Of a DNA stretch of 64,000 nucleotides, positions 8,574 through 17,567 are shown piece by piece (the stretch's first letter is position 1; each line of letters starts with the position of its first letter). This DNA is from Leadbettera azotonutricia ZAS-9 (GTDB lineage: Bacteria; Spirochaetota; Spirochaetia; Treponematales; Breznakiellaceae), in NCBI RefSeq assembly GCF_000214355.1, contig NC_015577.1, forward strand, positions 806,001 through 870,000. The letters run 5' to 3'. A model generated the notes under the pieces. The model searched no databases. It was not told the origin of the DNA and worked only from the letters and a program-made list of their open reading frames with translations. The position numbers were made by a program, and so were the translations under genes.

Positions 8574-11500
8574 TTAAAACAGCCTTAGTTGTGAATCCCT
8601 TTTCAGTATTTTTTGTTCCTGTGCGAGGGGGATTATTTTTTCAAGCTCTGAAAGAAAACGGCTTGGCCCGCCGGAAAGTGTTCTGCCCTGGAAAATCCTT
8701 GATTTTGCCCAAGAAAGCCAAAGACCTTGTTTGGCCCTGGTCATGGCAACGTAGAGTATGCGGCGTTCTTCTTCAATATCTTCATCTTTGTCATAGAGGG
8801 TGAAGGGAAGTATGCCTTCCTCAAGGGATGGCAGAAACACTTGATTGAATTCCAAACCTTTGGACGCATGTATGGTCATAATCCGCACACCTTCACGCTT
8901 GACACCGGGCATGCCTTCGGCTTCTATTGATGAAAGGCTGTCAAGGAGAGAGGGAATATCGCCAAATAAATTAGCAAGTTGTATGAGTTCTTTTAAATCC
9001 GGATGATTTTTATCCGATATGGTTTTGCAGGCTTTTTCTATTTCTTCTGATGGGGCTGAATTAAGGGAAGATCTATTTTCACGAAGGATATCCAACACTG
9101 TTTTAACAGGCTCTTCTTCCCACCAAGGCGTTTCGGCCTCATAAATATAGGGAAGCCCATGATCCGCTAAAGCCTTTATGATAGGTTCTGCCAATGCAGA
9201 AGCACGGATAAGGACAGCGCAATCGCTCAGACTTATATTGAAGCCTTCGCCGTTGACCGCATTGGCATTGCCTGCTGCATTGCTATCCATGGCGAAGAAG
9301 CTTGCTCCGCCCAAAAACCCGGCAATGGTTCTGGCTATACCTTCGGCCTCGGATGCAGCGCTGGGATATTCCGCGCGGAAAAGATTCACCCCTTGGCCGT
9401 CAACAGGAACACCGCGAAGATTTGCCCCTGCAAGCCGGGAAGCAGCTTTAATAATAGGTTCAGAACATCGGAAACTGCGAATAAGACTGAAGCTGTGGGC
9501 TTTGGGATAATCATCCATAAAGCGATCGATAAAATGTTTGTCCGACCCCCTAAAGCCATAAATAGCTTGATTGGGATCGCCTATAACCCAGAGAGGAGGG
9601 GAATTTTCGTCCTCTGCGGGGGCCAGTAATTTTACGAGCATATATTGGGCAAAATTTATATCTTGGTATTCATCAACAAAAATATGCTGAAATTTTTTGC
9701 GGTAATGATTAACAATTTTTTCTTTGAGCATTAAAAGGCGGACAGTGCCGGAAACAAGATCGTCAAAATCTATTCCCTTTTTTTCTCTAAGTTTATCCCT
9801 GTAAATGCTATAGAGCCGTTCCAATTCAGAAATTGGCTCAGGATATTGGGCTTCAATGTTTTTAAATGAGGTTTCATCGGGAAGGAGGAGGTATCGTTTT
9901 CTTTCTTCGATATATGTTCCCAGGCGGCGGGGCTGTACCTTTTTTCCTATGGCAGAGCTGCATATCTCTTTGAGCAGGATACTGCGTTCATTGTCACCGA
10001 GAATCGAAAAATCTTCAGAAAGGCCTGCTGCGATGTTTTGTTCCCTTAATATGGATCTGCAGAGGGAATGGAATGTTGAGATCGTGGGAGTGGCGGTTGT
10101 GTCTGTATTATCAATTTTAATCCCCGAAAGCGAGAGCGCCCGTTCCTTAAGCTCTGCTGCTGCCTTTACCGTAAAGCTTAGTGCGAGGATAGAAGGGGGA
10201 TTAATTCCATCTCGGATAAGGCGTGCTATCCGGGCTGCAAGGAGCATTGTTTTCCCTGTTCCTGGTCCTGCAATGATGACGGCATATTTGCCGGAGTATG
10301 AAATAATTTCATCCTGAACCGCATCCGGGGTAAATAACTGCTTTACTGCTGTCTTTTGTTTTGCCTTAGAAGTATCAGTATTATTTTTTTTGGGCGATTC
10401 GCGTGCCTTTGGCTTTTCTTTCATCAGGGGCATTTTTTCTGCTGGCAGCATTTCTTCAAAAAGCCCGCCCCCGCTTTCCCTTGATTTCCCTTCAAGGACC
10501 TTGATGACGCCATATTCGCCGTCATAGCCGGGGCTCATCGAAACTTTCCCTGAACGCATATGCCTTATGGCAATAGAAAGCAATTCGCCTGAAATGCCTG
10601 GGGCAGAAAGCTTTTCAATATCCTTTAAGCTCATGTCCATGAGGATGGCGAATTCATTCCCCCCATTTTGAATAAGCCTTGTATATGCGGCGTCAACTTT
10701 TTTTGAAGCCGAACCGGTTCCCAGAATTTCTGCGCATATCTCTTTTAACGGGATAAGGGAATAATAGGGCCGTTTATTGGTGCTTTCTGCATTATCGGGG
10801 CATGGCTGCTTTTCATCTACCGGCCAATCTGCAAGTTCAAGCACCCTGCCCATGACTCCTCGGGTAAGCGGTTTGCCGCATACAGGGCAGATGCCCGACG
10901 AGTTCACGGCTTCATCAGGGCTGAGGTATATATTGCATTTCCTGTGTCCATCGTAATGGTACTTGCCTTCCTGGGGGAAAAACTCGATAGTGCCACGTAT
11001 GCGTTCGTTTCTGCTGCCGGGTGCGAGGGCATGGACAAATGAAGAATATGAAAGATCCATTTCCAATAAAGTAGCTTCCCTGCCAAGTTTGTCCGGGGAA
11101 TGGGCATCGGAATTGGAGATGATGGAATATTTGTCCAGGCTTTTTAGCGCCCAGTTCATGGGAGGGTTGGACGAAAGGCCCGTTTCTATCGCAGGTATAT
11201 GCACACTCAGCTTGCCATAACATTCTTCGATGGAATCAAAACCCGATTTTGCGCCAAGGGCCGAAAACCATGGTGTCCAGATATGGGCTGGTATAAGCAG
11301 GGAACGGCTGTCGGTTTCGACGAGCATATCGAGGAGGTCTGCAGAATCGATACCGAGAATAGGCCTGCCATCAGAATTGATGTTTCCGATCTTTTCGAGT
11401 TTCGCATTAAATGAAGCCGCAGCTTTGAAATCGGGCAATATGATAAGGTGGTGTATTTTACGGGTTCTACCATCTTTATTATAAATAGTGCTGATTTCCC

Positions 11501-11801
11501 CGGTAAGCACAAAGCGGGGTTCATCAAAAGTGCCAAAGGGCTGGGGCAGCCCTTCTTCGAGAGCGGGGCCTGTGTCAAAAATGGCTCTCGCTTTTTTCTT
11601 CAAACTATAGAAGCCCTCTTCTGCATCATTAAAAGATTCACGCAATTCAGCCAGCCAGCGGGGGTGGGTACAGTCGCCGGTTCCCAAAAGGTTTATCCCC
11701 TTGATCCTGGCCCAGCGTTCAAGGGAAGCCGGGGTAAGCCTCGGACTGGTTGCCCGGGAATAGCGGGAATGGATATGGAGGTCGGCTGTAATTTTCATCA
11801 T
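8574..11801 (-). CDS. Endonuclease Q fused to a UvrD/PcrA-type helicase
   Basis: This 1075-residue protein joins two repair enzymes. Residues 1-290 are a PHP-type metal phosphoesterase (starts ADLHIHSRYS; later SNSDAHSPDKLG), followed by GTIEFFPQEGKYHYDGHRKC, a zinc-ribbon-like CPVCGKPLTRGV near residue 320, and PGYDGEYGVIKVLE near 430. That order is characteristic of endonuclease Q (TIGR00375), which nicks DNA 5' of deaminated bases such as uracil and hypoxanthine. From about 490 to the end is a full superfamily 1A helicase: GPGTGKT, VDEYQDIN, GDPNQAIYGFRGSD, TIHASKGLEF and VAMTRAKQG. Both enzymatic halves look intact. Fusion would couple lesion nicking to strand unwinding. Two starts are possible, ATG 11801 or ATG 11798; both follow a TATACT box directly. 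Confidence 0.9.
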   Translation of the reverse strand: MMKITADLHIHSRYSRATSPRLTPASLERWARIKGINLLGTGDCTHPRWLAELRESFNDAEEGFYSLKKKARAIFDTGPALEEGLPQPFGTFDEPRFVLTGEISTIYNKDGRTRKIHHLIILPDFKAAASFNAKLEKIGNINSDGRPILGIDSADLLDMLVETDSRSLLIPAHIWTPWFSALGAKSGFDSIEECYGKLSVHIPAIETGLSSNPPMNWALKSLDKYSIISNSDAHSPDKLGREATLLEMDLSYSSFVHALAPGSRNERIRGTIEFFPQEGKYHYDGHRKCNIYLSPDEAVNSSGICPVCGKPLTRGVMGRVLELADWPVDEKQPCPDNAESTNKRPYYSLIPLKEICAEILGTGSASKKVDAAYTRLIQNGGNEFAILMDMSLKDIEKLSAPGISGELLSIAIRHMRSGKVSMSPGYDGEYGVIKVLEGKSRESGGGLFEEMLPAEKMPLMKEKPKARESPKKNNTDTSKAKQKTAVKQLFTPDAVQDEIISYSGKYAVIIAGPGTGKTMLLAARIARLIRDGINPPSILALSFTVKAAAELKERALSLSGIKIDNTDTTATPTISTFHSLCRSILREQNIAAGLSEDFSILGDNERSILLKEICSSAIGKKVQPRRLGTYIEERKRYLLLPDETSFKNIEAQYPEPISELERLYSIYRDKLREKKGIDFDDLVSGTVRLLMLKEKIVNHYRKKFQHIFVDEYQDINFAQYMLVKLLAPAEDENSPPLWVIGDPNQAIYGFRGSDKHFIDRFMDDYPKAHSFSLIRSFRCSEPIIKAASRLAGANLRGVPVDGQGVNLFRAEYPSAASEAEGIARTIAGFLGGASFFAMDSNAAGNANAVNGEGFNISLSDCAVLIRASALAEPIIKALADHGLPYIYEAETPWWEEEPVKTVLDILRENRSSLNSAPSEEIEKACKTISDKNHPDLKELIQLANLFGDIPSLLDSLSSIEAEGMPGVKREGVRIMTIHASKGLEFNQVFLPSLEEGILPFTLYDKDEDIEEERRILYVAMTRAKQGLWLSWAKSRIFQGRTLSGGPSRFLSELEKIIPLAQEQKILKRDSQLRLF

Positions 11802-11805
11802 TTAG

Positions 11806-11813
11806 AGTATAAT
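11806..11813. promoter_or_regulatory. Overlapping divergent -10 boxes
   Basis: On the minus strand TATACT (11811 to 11806) lies five to eight bases before the two ATGs of the EndoQ-helicase gene. On the plus strand TATAAT (11808-11813) lies before the adenosyltransferase gene. The two boxes share four base pairs, so RNA polymerase can serve only one direction at a time. The -35 elements are weak (TTGGTT for the minus strand). Confidence 0.45.
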
Positions 11814-11837
11814 ATGAATAAAGAGGATAACCAATAT

Positions 11838-12359
11838 ATGAAAGTGCTGTCCAAAAAACCTGAGCATAAAACCCATCTCGCAGGGAACCGCCTTGTTTCC
11901 AAGAGTCATGGCCGCATTGCTTTTCGGGGCATGATCGATGTCCTCGAGGCGGAGGTCCTGGAAGCCCAGGTTTTGGCATCTGGTCTTGGCGAAGAATGGT
12001 ACTGTACTTGCCTTGGCGAAGTCCTGGATTACCTCAGGGCAATCATGATCGCCGAGGTGAAGTCAGAGCCCTTCCCCAGCCTCAAGCTTTTCGGCCTTGC
12101 CCTCGACGAGATTCACCAACAAAGCCACGATGTAAAGGCCGCCTTCGGCTTGGCACGCCATCCCCTGCCGGATCAGTCCATGGGGCCCCTTGTTGCACGG
12201 ATCAATTACCTTAGGGCAAGGGTGAGGGAAGGGGAGCTTTTGGCTGTCAGGATTTTTGGGAGGCTCACAGGCCGTAGGCAAGACCTTATCACTGCCATGA
12301 ACCGGCTTTCGAGCGCCCTCTGGTGGCTTTGCTGCAAAAAGATCGCCGCTACCCCATGA
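11838..12359 (+). CDS. Cobalamin adenosyltransferase family protein (EutT/PduO-like)
   Basis: The 173-residue product resembles the C-terminal adenosyltransferase-type helical domain (Cob_adeno_trans) of EutT-like proteins: it begins with HLAGNRLVSKSHGRIAFRG and continues as a four-helix bundle with VLEAEVLEAQVLA and LDYLRAIMIAEV. The family transfers the adenosyl group of ATP to cob(I)alamin. ATG 11838 is chosen because AAGAGG (11821-11826) lies upstream of it; ATG 11814 is possible but abuts the -10 box. The ribonucleotide reductase in this window needs adenosylcobalamin, so a supply role is plausible. I see no cysteine-rich EutT metal motif, so substrate specificity is uncertain. Its stop overlaps the end of the lysoplasmalogenase gene by 11 bases. 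Confidence 0.7.
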   Translation: MKVLSKKPEHKTHLAGNRLVSKSHGRIAFRGMIDVLEAEVLEAQVLASGLGEEWYCTCLGEVLDYLRAIMIAEVKSEPFPSLKLFGLALDEIHQQSHDVKAAFGLARHPLPDQSMGPLVARINYLRARVREGELLAVRIFGRLTGRRQDLITAMNRLSSALWWLCCKKIAATP

Positions 12360-12990
12360 GCCCTATGATTATCCCCGCCTGGGCAAGTGCATAGAAAACC
12401 ATTATCAGAATTGCACCGTACCTTGGCAGGGTTCTGAAGGTGAAATACGCAAGTATAGCATCGGAAACCATGAAGCAGAGGCAGCCTGCAAAAATGAGAA
12501 AGCCGTACAGATCCATGCGGGACAGGAAAAGCTGAAGCCCGATTATGTTCATGGTTTCGAGAATCGCCATATACACAATTACCGGAATGATGAGTTCTTT
12601 TTCCGGATGTATTAAGCGGAATGCTGCGATGCCGTATGGAACGGCGATAATCGCAGAGATTATCAAAGCCGGGAAATGTATGCTTCCTGTAACTGTAACA
12701 AATGTAATTATGTACGCGATATGCCCCAGAAGAAAAGCCCCAAGCCCAAGTTTGAAAAAGAGCCTGTCATTAAGCTTGAGGAGCAGTATATCTCCGGTCC
12801 ATCCGAGAAGCAGGGCTAGCGCCGGCAGTATGCTTATAGCATCAGTTCCAGTCAGGTAATAAGCCAGGAGGGGCGGAATGATGAATATTTTGGTGATGCG
12901 CCTTAGCTGCTCTTTCCGGAAAAAAATAGCAATGGCATGTATAAGGCTGACAAGCATAAAAAGGGCAAGGAAGATTTTGGTATAGGTCAT
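12349..12990 (-). CDS. Lysoplasmalogenase (YhhN/TMEM86 family)
   Basis: A 213-residue integral membrane protein with about eight hydrophobic segments and the YhhN-family signatures LGWTGDILLL and CFMVSDAILAY, whose aspartates form the likely active site. The family hydrolyses the vinyl-ether bond of lysoplasmalogens in the membrane. Plasmalogens are common in strict anaerobes, which fits the host. The ATG is nine bases from a TATGAT -10 box with a TGn extension, and no Shine-Dalgarno site is present. Confidence 0.88.
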   Translation of the reverse strand: MTYTKIFLALFMLVSLIHAIAIFFRKEQLRRITKIFIIPPLLAYYLTGTDAISILPALALLLGWTGDILLLKLNDRLFFKLGLGAFLLGHIAYIITFVTVTGSIHFPALIISAIIAVPYGIAAFRLIHPEKELIIPVIVYMAILETMNIIGLQLFLSRMDLYGFLIFAGCLCFMVSDAILAYFTFRTLPRYGAILIMVFYALAQAGIIIGLMG

Positions 12991-12998
12991 GTTATTGA

Positions 12999-13049
12999 AT
13001 CATACCATAAAAAACAGGGGCTGTCCGGAAAATATTCCCTGACAGCCCC
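12999..13049 (-). promoter_or_regulatory. Interlocked terminator (of the upstream gene) and promoter (of the lysoplasmalogenase)
   Basis: Read on the minus strand, nine-base arms GGGGCTGTC (13049-13041) and GACAGCCCC (13025-13017) are followed by a run of T (13014-13009), a standard intrinsic terminator for the outer-membrane protein gene. The next gene's -10 TATGAT (13004-12999), with extended TGG, and its -35 CGGACA (13027-13022, 17-base spacer) overlap this structure, so the -35 lies partly inside the terminator stem. Confidence 0.75.
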
Positions 13050-13073
13050 AAAAGTTTTTAGCAAAAACCGTTT

Positions 13074-14114
13074 TTAGCTAGACGAGCCAATCTTAAAATA
13101 GGCGCGGATCTGCAGAACGATTGTGTTAGTGGCAGGGGTGTTTACCCCCCAAAGCGGAAGGGTATAACCCAGCTGGAATTGCAGAGGCAGGGGCATTTGG
13201 GTAAAGAAAACCGATACATTGGGTTTAAGGCTTAGACTTTGCATACCGCTGTCATCCCGAGTTGTTCCATTTACCTTTACATCCGGGGATGTCTTATAAG
13301 TAACCGGCAGCCCGGCATGGAAAAGAATCGCATTCCCAAACACCGTGTCAAAATGGGGCTCGAATTCAAAGGTTAAGTCATAACCGTAAGCTACATCCAC
13401 ACTGGAAGGAACGCCCATCGCATATTTGTTTCCCTTGGCCTTTATGGGATAGTAAAGAAATTCGTTATACAAATTCAATGAGAAATGGCTGTTAATGATA
13501 TAGTCAAAGTAAGACCTTAATCCAAAACTAAATACATGCTTGTCAAGCCTGCTTACAGTGATGGTTTCGCTGGGATCGCCTCCAGTCATGACACTTCCAA
13601 TATCCTTACTCAGTTTAGCATACTCATCTTCAAAATCAGGACCCGGCAGGGGAATTTTGACCCCCGGGCCAAAGGCGAGACGGAACATCTCACTTTGTAC
13701 TGGCGCAGCAGGACCGATTATCTGTATTTTGGCGCCAAGGAAAATATCTCCAAAATCCTTCAGATTGGCCTCTATTTCTTTATCACTCGGTGCTACTCCC
13801 CCAGTTATTTGACGTAGGTTAAAATCCAGGTCGGACCAGACATTCCAGCCTGGCGCCCACTGTATAGCCCCGGTGATCCAGCTGATAATTCCATATTCCA
13901 GGGCAAATCCCAGGTTGAACATCTTGACGGCGCCTTTGCCATCTGTCGTGTCCTGACGTTCCCCATCCTTATCAAAGGTCTGATTTGCAAAGGAAAAACT
14001 TGGCGCAAGATAGAAGCGCCCCATCCGGGCTGGCATGGCCTTGGCATCTTCGGCGAAGATTGCCATGGTACCACAGAGGATACCAAGGACAACTAATGAA
14101 ACAATTTTCTTCAT
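13074..14114 (-). CDS. Predicted outer-membrane beta-barrel protein
   Basis: The 346-residue product has a clear signal peptide (KK-start, hydrophobic core, AIFAED cleavage region near residue 21). The rest alternates short amphipathic stretches rich in aromatic residues and glycine (FNLGFALEYGII, FSFGLRSYFDYIINSHFSLN), as in transmembrane beta strands. I do not recognise a named family; treponemal genomes carry many such hypothetical barrels. It ends KIGSSS rather than the usual terminal aromatic residue, so insertion by the BAM machine would need an internal signal. AGGAGG precedes the ATG and a strong terminator follows, so it is probably transcribed alone. Confidence 0.65.
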   Translation of the reverse strand: MKKIVSLVVLGILCGTMAIFAEDAKAMPARMGRFYLAPSFSFANQTFDKDGERQDTTDGKGAVKMFNLGFALEYGIISWITGAIQWAPGWNVWSDLDFNLRQITGGVAPSDKEIEANLKDFGDIFLGAKIQIIGPAAPVQSEMFRLAFGPGVKIPLPGPDFEDEYAKLSKDIGSVMTGGDPSETITVSRLDKHVFSFGLRSYFDYIINSHFSLNLYNEFLYYPIKAKGNKYAMGVPSSVDVAYGYDLTFEFEPHFDTVFGNAILFHAGLPVTYKTSPDVKVNGTTRDDSGMQSLSLKPNVSVFFTQMPLPLQFQLGYTLPLWGVNTPATNTIVLQIRAYFKIGSSS

Positions 14115-14321
14115 AATTTCCTCCTGTTAAAAACGTAAATATAGCCTATCCGATAATTTATCAAAATTCAAGTGCCATTATCACAAAATTCGAAAGAATG
14201 TCATTCTTGGGCAGGATGTATATCCTATTTTTGCCTCAGTTTTGCTTCAATATGGTACGGGCCCATTGCTCTTCGCTGCGGCTTATCTTCCTCGCTACCT
14301 TCTCGGCATCGCTGGCGCAGG

Positions 14322-17300
14322 TTAAGAATGATCCTCGGCGGGTGCATCTTCCACTGCCGGCGCCCCTTCTGCCGCCGCTCGCGACCTAATCGGGCGCAGT
14401 TCGGCTTCGGTCACCTGGGAAGGATCGTCTATGCCCGGGGGCAGCTCGCGGCCTTCTTCAATTTCGACCTCTTCATCTTCGAAAAGGCCCTGCTGGGGGG
14501 CCTCGTCAACCTGGCTTAGCTCCTCATTCTCGAGACGGACGGAGATGACCTTGGTTATGCCGGATTCTTCCATAGTGACGCCCAGGAGGGTGGAAGCGCC
14601 GGTAACGGTTTTTTTGTTGTGGGTGATAACGATGAATTGGCTCTTTGCGCCGAATTCCCTGAGGAGCTGGACAAAACGCATGACGTTCTGTTCGTCCAGG
14701 GCTGCGTCTATCTCATCCAAAAGGCAGAAAGGCGAGGGCTTTACCATGTAGGTCGCAAAAAGAAGGGCAACGGCGGTCATGGATTTTTCGCCTCCCGAGA
14801 GGAGGGTGATGTTTTCAAGCTTTTTGCCGGGGGGCTGGGCATAAATTTCTATGCCCGATTCCAGCACGTGGTTGGGATCCGAAAGCCGAAGCTCGGCCCT
14901 ACCGCCGCCGAAGAGACGGCGGAACATGTTGTGGAAATTCCTCTTTATTTTGTTGTAGGTGGCAGTGAAGATCTGGGAGGATTCGTCCCGGATTTCGGCG
15001 GTGAGGTTTTCAAGGTCCTCCCGGGCTTTGGCTATGTCGGCTAATTGGCCGGAAAGGAAGTCGTAGCGCTCCTTGGTTTCGGCAAATTCTTCGGGGGCCG
15101 CAAAGTTGACGGAGCCGAGGTCTTTCAGGGCCTGCCTGCCTGCCGCAAGTTTTTCCCGCAGTTCCCCTGTGGGCTTTGTGATGGTAAAAGTGCGTTCCTC
15201 AAATTCCATGAGATCCCGGGAATGGGTGTCCCGGAAATTGTCCTGTATGTTCTTGATTTCCATTTCGGACTGGGCCGCTTCAAGCTGGATCTTTTCGAGG
15301 GTTTCCTGCATGCGGGCAAGGTCGGTCATGCGTTTTTTGATGGCGGCCTGCTTCCCGGCCAGGTCGCCGTTCTTTTTGGTGATGTCTTTTTCAATCTTTT
15401 CCAGATCGGAAGTGAGCTGCTTGCCCTTCTTTTCGATATCGGCCATTTCGGATTCGGCATCGTCGATGCGCTCGTCGATTTCTTCGGAACGCCTTCTATC
15501 GAGGAAGAGTTCATCCTGTATAGTTTTAAGGAGGCTTTCCTGGCCTGCGAGCTCGCGCCGAATGAGGCGGGCCTGCTCCTCGGCTGCCTGGGCCTGGGTG
15601 GCCATTTTCATGCGGTTTACCCTGAGATCTTCCAGGGTAGCCCGGTATTCTTCAATTTTGGCGCCCAGGTCTTCGTTGGTTTTCCTCAGATCCGCAATGC
15701 GTTCGCGGCGTTCGCCAACGCCCTCGCGGCAGGCGCGGATCTTGGCATCCAGGGCGCGTTTTTTGGTAATGATGCCTTCGGGAGCCAAAAAGTCATCGAT
15801 GAAGGAGGGGGTGCTCTTGCGGTAGGCTTCGAAGAGGGCGAGGGCTTTTTCAGAATGGGCGGCGGCCTCTGCCAGGCCTGTTGCAAGGCTTTCAGCCATG
15901 CGTTTGAGTTCGTCGGGGCTCAAGCCGCTTTGGGAGGACCCGCCCCCGGAGGCTGCCCTGTCGGCTGCGGCGCCGAGGTCGCGGATAAGAGTTTCCCTTC
16001 CTGAAAGGATGGTTTTGAGCACTGAGAGGGTCTCCCGCAGAGAGGCTTCGCTGCTGCGCCGTTCCACAGCCGAGTAGCCCGCTTCTTTGAGCCCTGCGTC
16101 AAGGGCTGCCACGATGTCATCGGTGATAGCCTCCAGGTCTTTTTCATGGGCGGCCCGCTCTTCTTCAAGGCGGCGGATGTCTTCCTCGGCCCTGCGTACG
16201 CCGTTTTCGTTTTCCCCTATGCGGGACGCGGTGATCTGTATGTTTTCTTCGAAGGATTTGATGTTTTCTTCAATATCGGTAACTTTTTTGCGCAGATCCC
16301 GGACTACGCTGTCCTGCTCCTCGGCATCATCGTTGAGTTCTTCAATCTTGATGTTTGCGGCCCGTTCGCGGCCCTCGTTCTGGGAGATTTTTGCCTTGCT
16401 TTCGGCCCGCTGCTCCGAGAGGAGGCGGATTTCCTTTTCCCTGGAGTTTTTTTCCACCGCAAGCCCGTAGATGTTCTTTTGATACTCCGCAAGCTGGGCT
16501 TCCAGGGAGTTTACCAGATCCATGTTCTCTTCGAGGGCCTTGTTGGCGGCTTCCATGTCCGCATTGATGGCGTCCCGCTCGGCCCGCTTCTTTCTGAGGG
16601 CTTCTTCCCGATCGCTATGGTCGTAACGGGCTTGCTTGAGCCTTAAAAGCTGAATATCAAGCTCATACTCGAAAACCTCGTCCTTTAAGGTGCGGTATTT
16701 GAGGGTTTTATCGGCCTGGATCTTGAGGGTGTCGTAGGAACGCTTCACTTCCCCCAGAATTCCCTCTACCTGTCGCATGTTTTCTTCGGTTTTGGCGAGT
16801 TTTCGCTCAGCCTCTGCGCCCTTTACCTTGAATTTGGTGATTCCCGCGGCTTCTTCGAAAAGATAACGCCTTTCATCGGGCTTGGAAGACAGGATCTGAT
16901 CGATTTTCCCCTGTTCCATCACGGAATAGGCCGCTTTGCCGACGCCTGTATCCCAGAAAAGTTCCCGCACTTCCTTGAGGCGCACCGGCGCGGCGTTGAT
17001 AAAGTACTCGCTCTCACCCGAGCGGTAAAGGCGACGCTTTATTTCGATTTCCGGCACGTCCAGGGGGAGAAGGCCCTCGTCATTGGCTATGGTGAGGGTA
17101 ACTTCCGCCACATTGAGGGGCTTGCGGGTCTCGGTCCCGTTGAAGATGACGTCTTCCATCTTTTCCGCGCGCATGGCTTTGGAGGCTTGTTCCCCCAAAA
17201 CCCATTTCACCGCGTCTACTACATTGGACTTTCCGCAACCGTTGGGGCCCAACAGGGCGGTGATCCCGGCGGCGAATTCCACCCGGGTCTTGTCTGCGAA

Positions 17301-17339
17301 GGATTTGAAACCGAATATGTCAAGGCTTTTAAGGAACAA
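14322..17339 (-). CDS. smc: Chromosome segregation protein SMC, short form without a standard hinge
   Basis: SMC is the ATP-driven DNA loop-forming protein of bacterial condensin. Residues 1-170 form the N-terminal head (FGFKSFADKT, Walker A GPNGCGKS at 32-39). Two long coiled coils follow, and the C-terminal head has the ABC signature LLSGGEKS and Walker B FCLLDEIDAALDE, so the ATPase looks complete. At 1005 residues it is well below the usual 1150-1200. The centre (about 415-560) lacks the glycine-rich hinge and instead holds helical sequence with a GGGSSQSG linker. An acidic tail of about 70 residues follows the head. TTG 17339 is the start, with GGAG six bases upstream. No ScpA or ScpB gene is nearby. 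Confidence 0.9.
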   Translation of the reverse strand: MFLKSLDIFGFKSFADKTRVEFAAGITALLGPNGCGKSNVVDAVKWVLGEQASKAMRAEKMEDVIFNGTETRKPLNVAEVTLTIANDEGLLPLDVPEIEIKRRLYRSGESEYFINAAPVRLKEVRELFWDTGVGKAAYSVMEQGKIDQILSSKPDERRYLFEEAAGITKFKVKGAEAERKLAKTEENMRQVEGILGEVKRSYDTLKIQADKTLKYRTLKDEVFEYELDIQLLRLKQARYDHSDREEALRKKRAERDAINADMEAANKALEENMDLVNSLEAQLAEYQKNIYGLAVEKNSREKEIRLLSEQRAESKAKISQNEGRERAANIKIEELNDDAEEQDSVVRDLRKKVTDIEENIKSFEENIQITASRIGENENGVRRAEEDIRRLEEERAAHEKDLEAITDDIVAALDAGLKEAGYSAVERRSSEASLRETLSVLKTILSGRETLIRDLGAAADRAASGGGSSQSGLSPDELKRMAESLATGLAEAAAHSEKALALFEAYRKSTPSFIDDFLAPEGIITKKRALDAKIRACREGVGERRERIADLRKTNEDLGAKIEEYRATLEDLRVNRMKMATQAQAAEEQARLIRRELAGQESLLKTIQDELFLDRRRSEEIDERIDDAESEMADIEKKGKQLTSDLEKIEKDITKKNGDLAGKQAAIKKRMTDLARMQETLEKIQLEAAQSEMEIKNIQDNFRDTHSRDLMEFEERTFTITKPTGELREKLAAGRQALKDLGSVNFAAPEEFAETKERYDFLSGQLADIAKAREDLENLTAEIRDESSQIFTATYNKIKRNFHNMFRRLFGGGRAELRLSDPNHVLESGIEIYAQPPGKKLENITLLSGGEKSMTAVALLFATYMVKPSPFCLLDEIDAALDEQNVMRFVQLLREFGAKSQFIVITHNKKTVTGASTLLGVTMEESGITKVISVRLENEELSQVDEAPQQGLFEDEEVEIEEGRELPPGIDDPSQVTEAELRPIRSRAAAEGAPAVEDAPAEDHS

Positions 17340-17503
17340 GCTAAACTCCGTATTGTGCGATAGAGTATCACTTTACCATTGAGGGCTAGCCCCATTCAAG
17401 CGGTCTAGGCGGTTTTTTAAAGGATTTTTCATTTATATATTGATAAAATAGTCAGGAATACTCGGTTTTTTTATCTATCTTCAAATTTGGCGCCTCTTTT
17501 TTC

Positions 17504-17532
17504 TTGACAATTCATTCTAATGGCCTTAGACT
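17504..17532 (+). promoter_or_regulatory. Promoter of the sugar-ABC ATPase gene
   Basis: TTGACA (17504-17509) and TAGACT (17527-17532) are spaced by exactly 17 bases. A leader of about 30 bases then carries AAGGGAGG before ATG 17568, so this gene has a conventional 5' leader. Confidence 0.75.
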
Positions 17533-17567
17533 ATATTTATAAACTAACCCCTAAGGGAGGCCATAGA

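Noticed and set aside
14236-14386. Minus-strand open stretch after the smc stop, in another frame (DAEKVARKISRSEEQWARTI)
   Set aside because: It reads plausibly and could be a frameshifted tail of smc or a tiny gene, but no start codon or ribosome-binding site is visible and the smc tail already ends normally.
15045-16004. Long plus-strand frames antisense to smc
   Set aside because: High-GC coiled-coil codons on the other strand leave long open frames; composition is Phe/Gly-rich and unlike any family.
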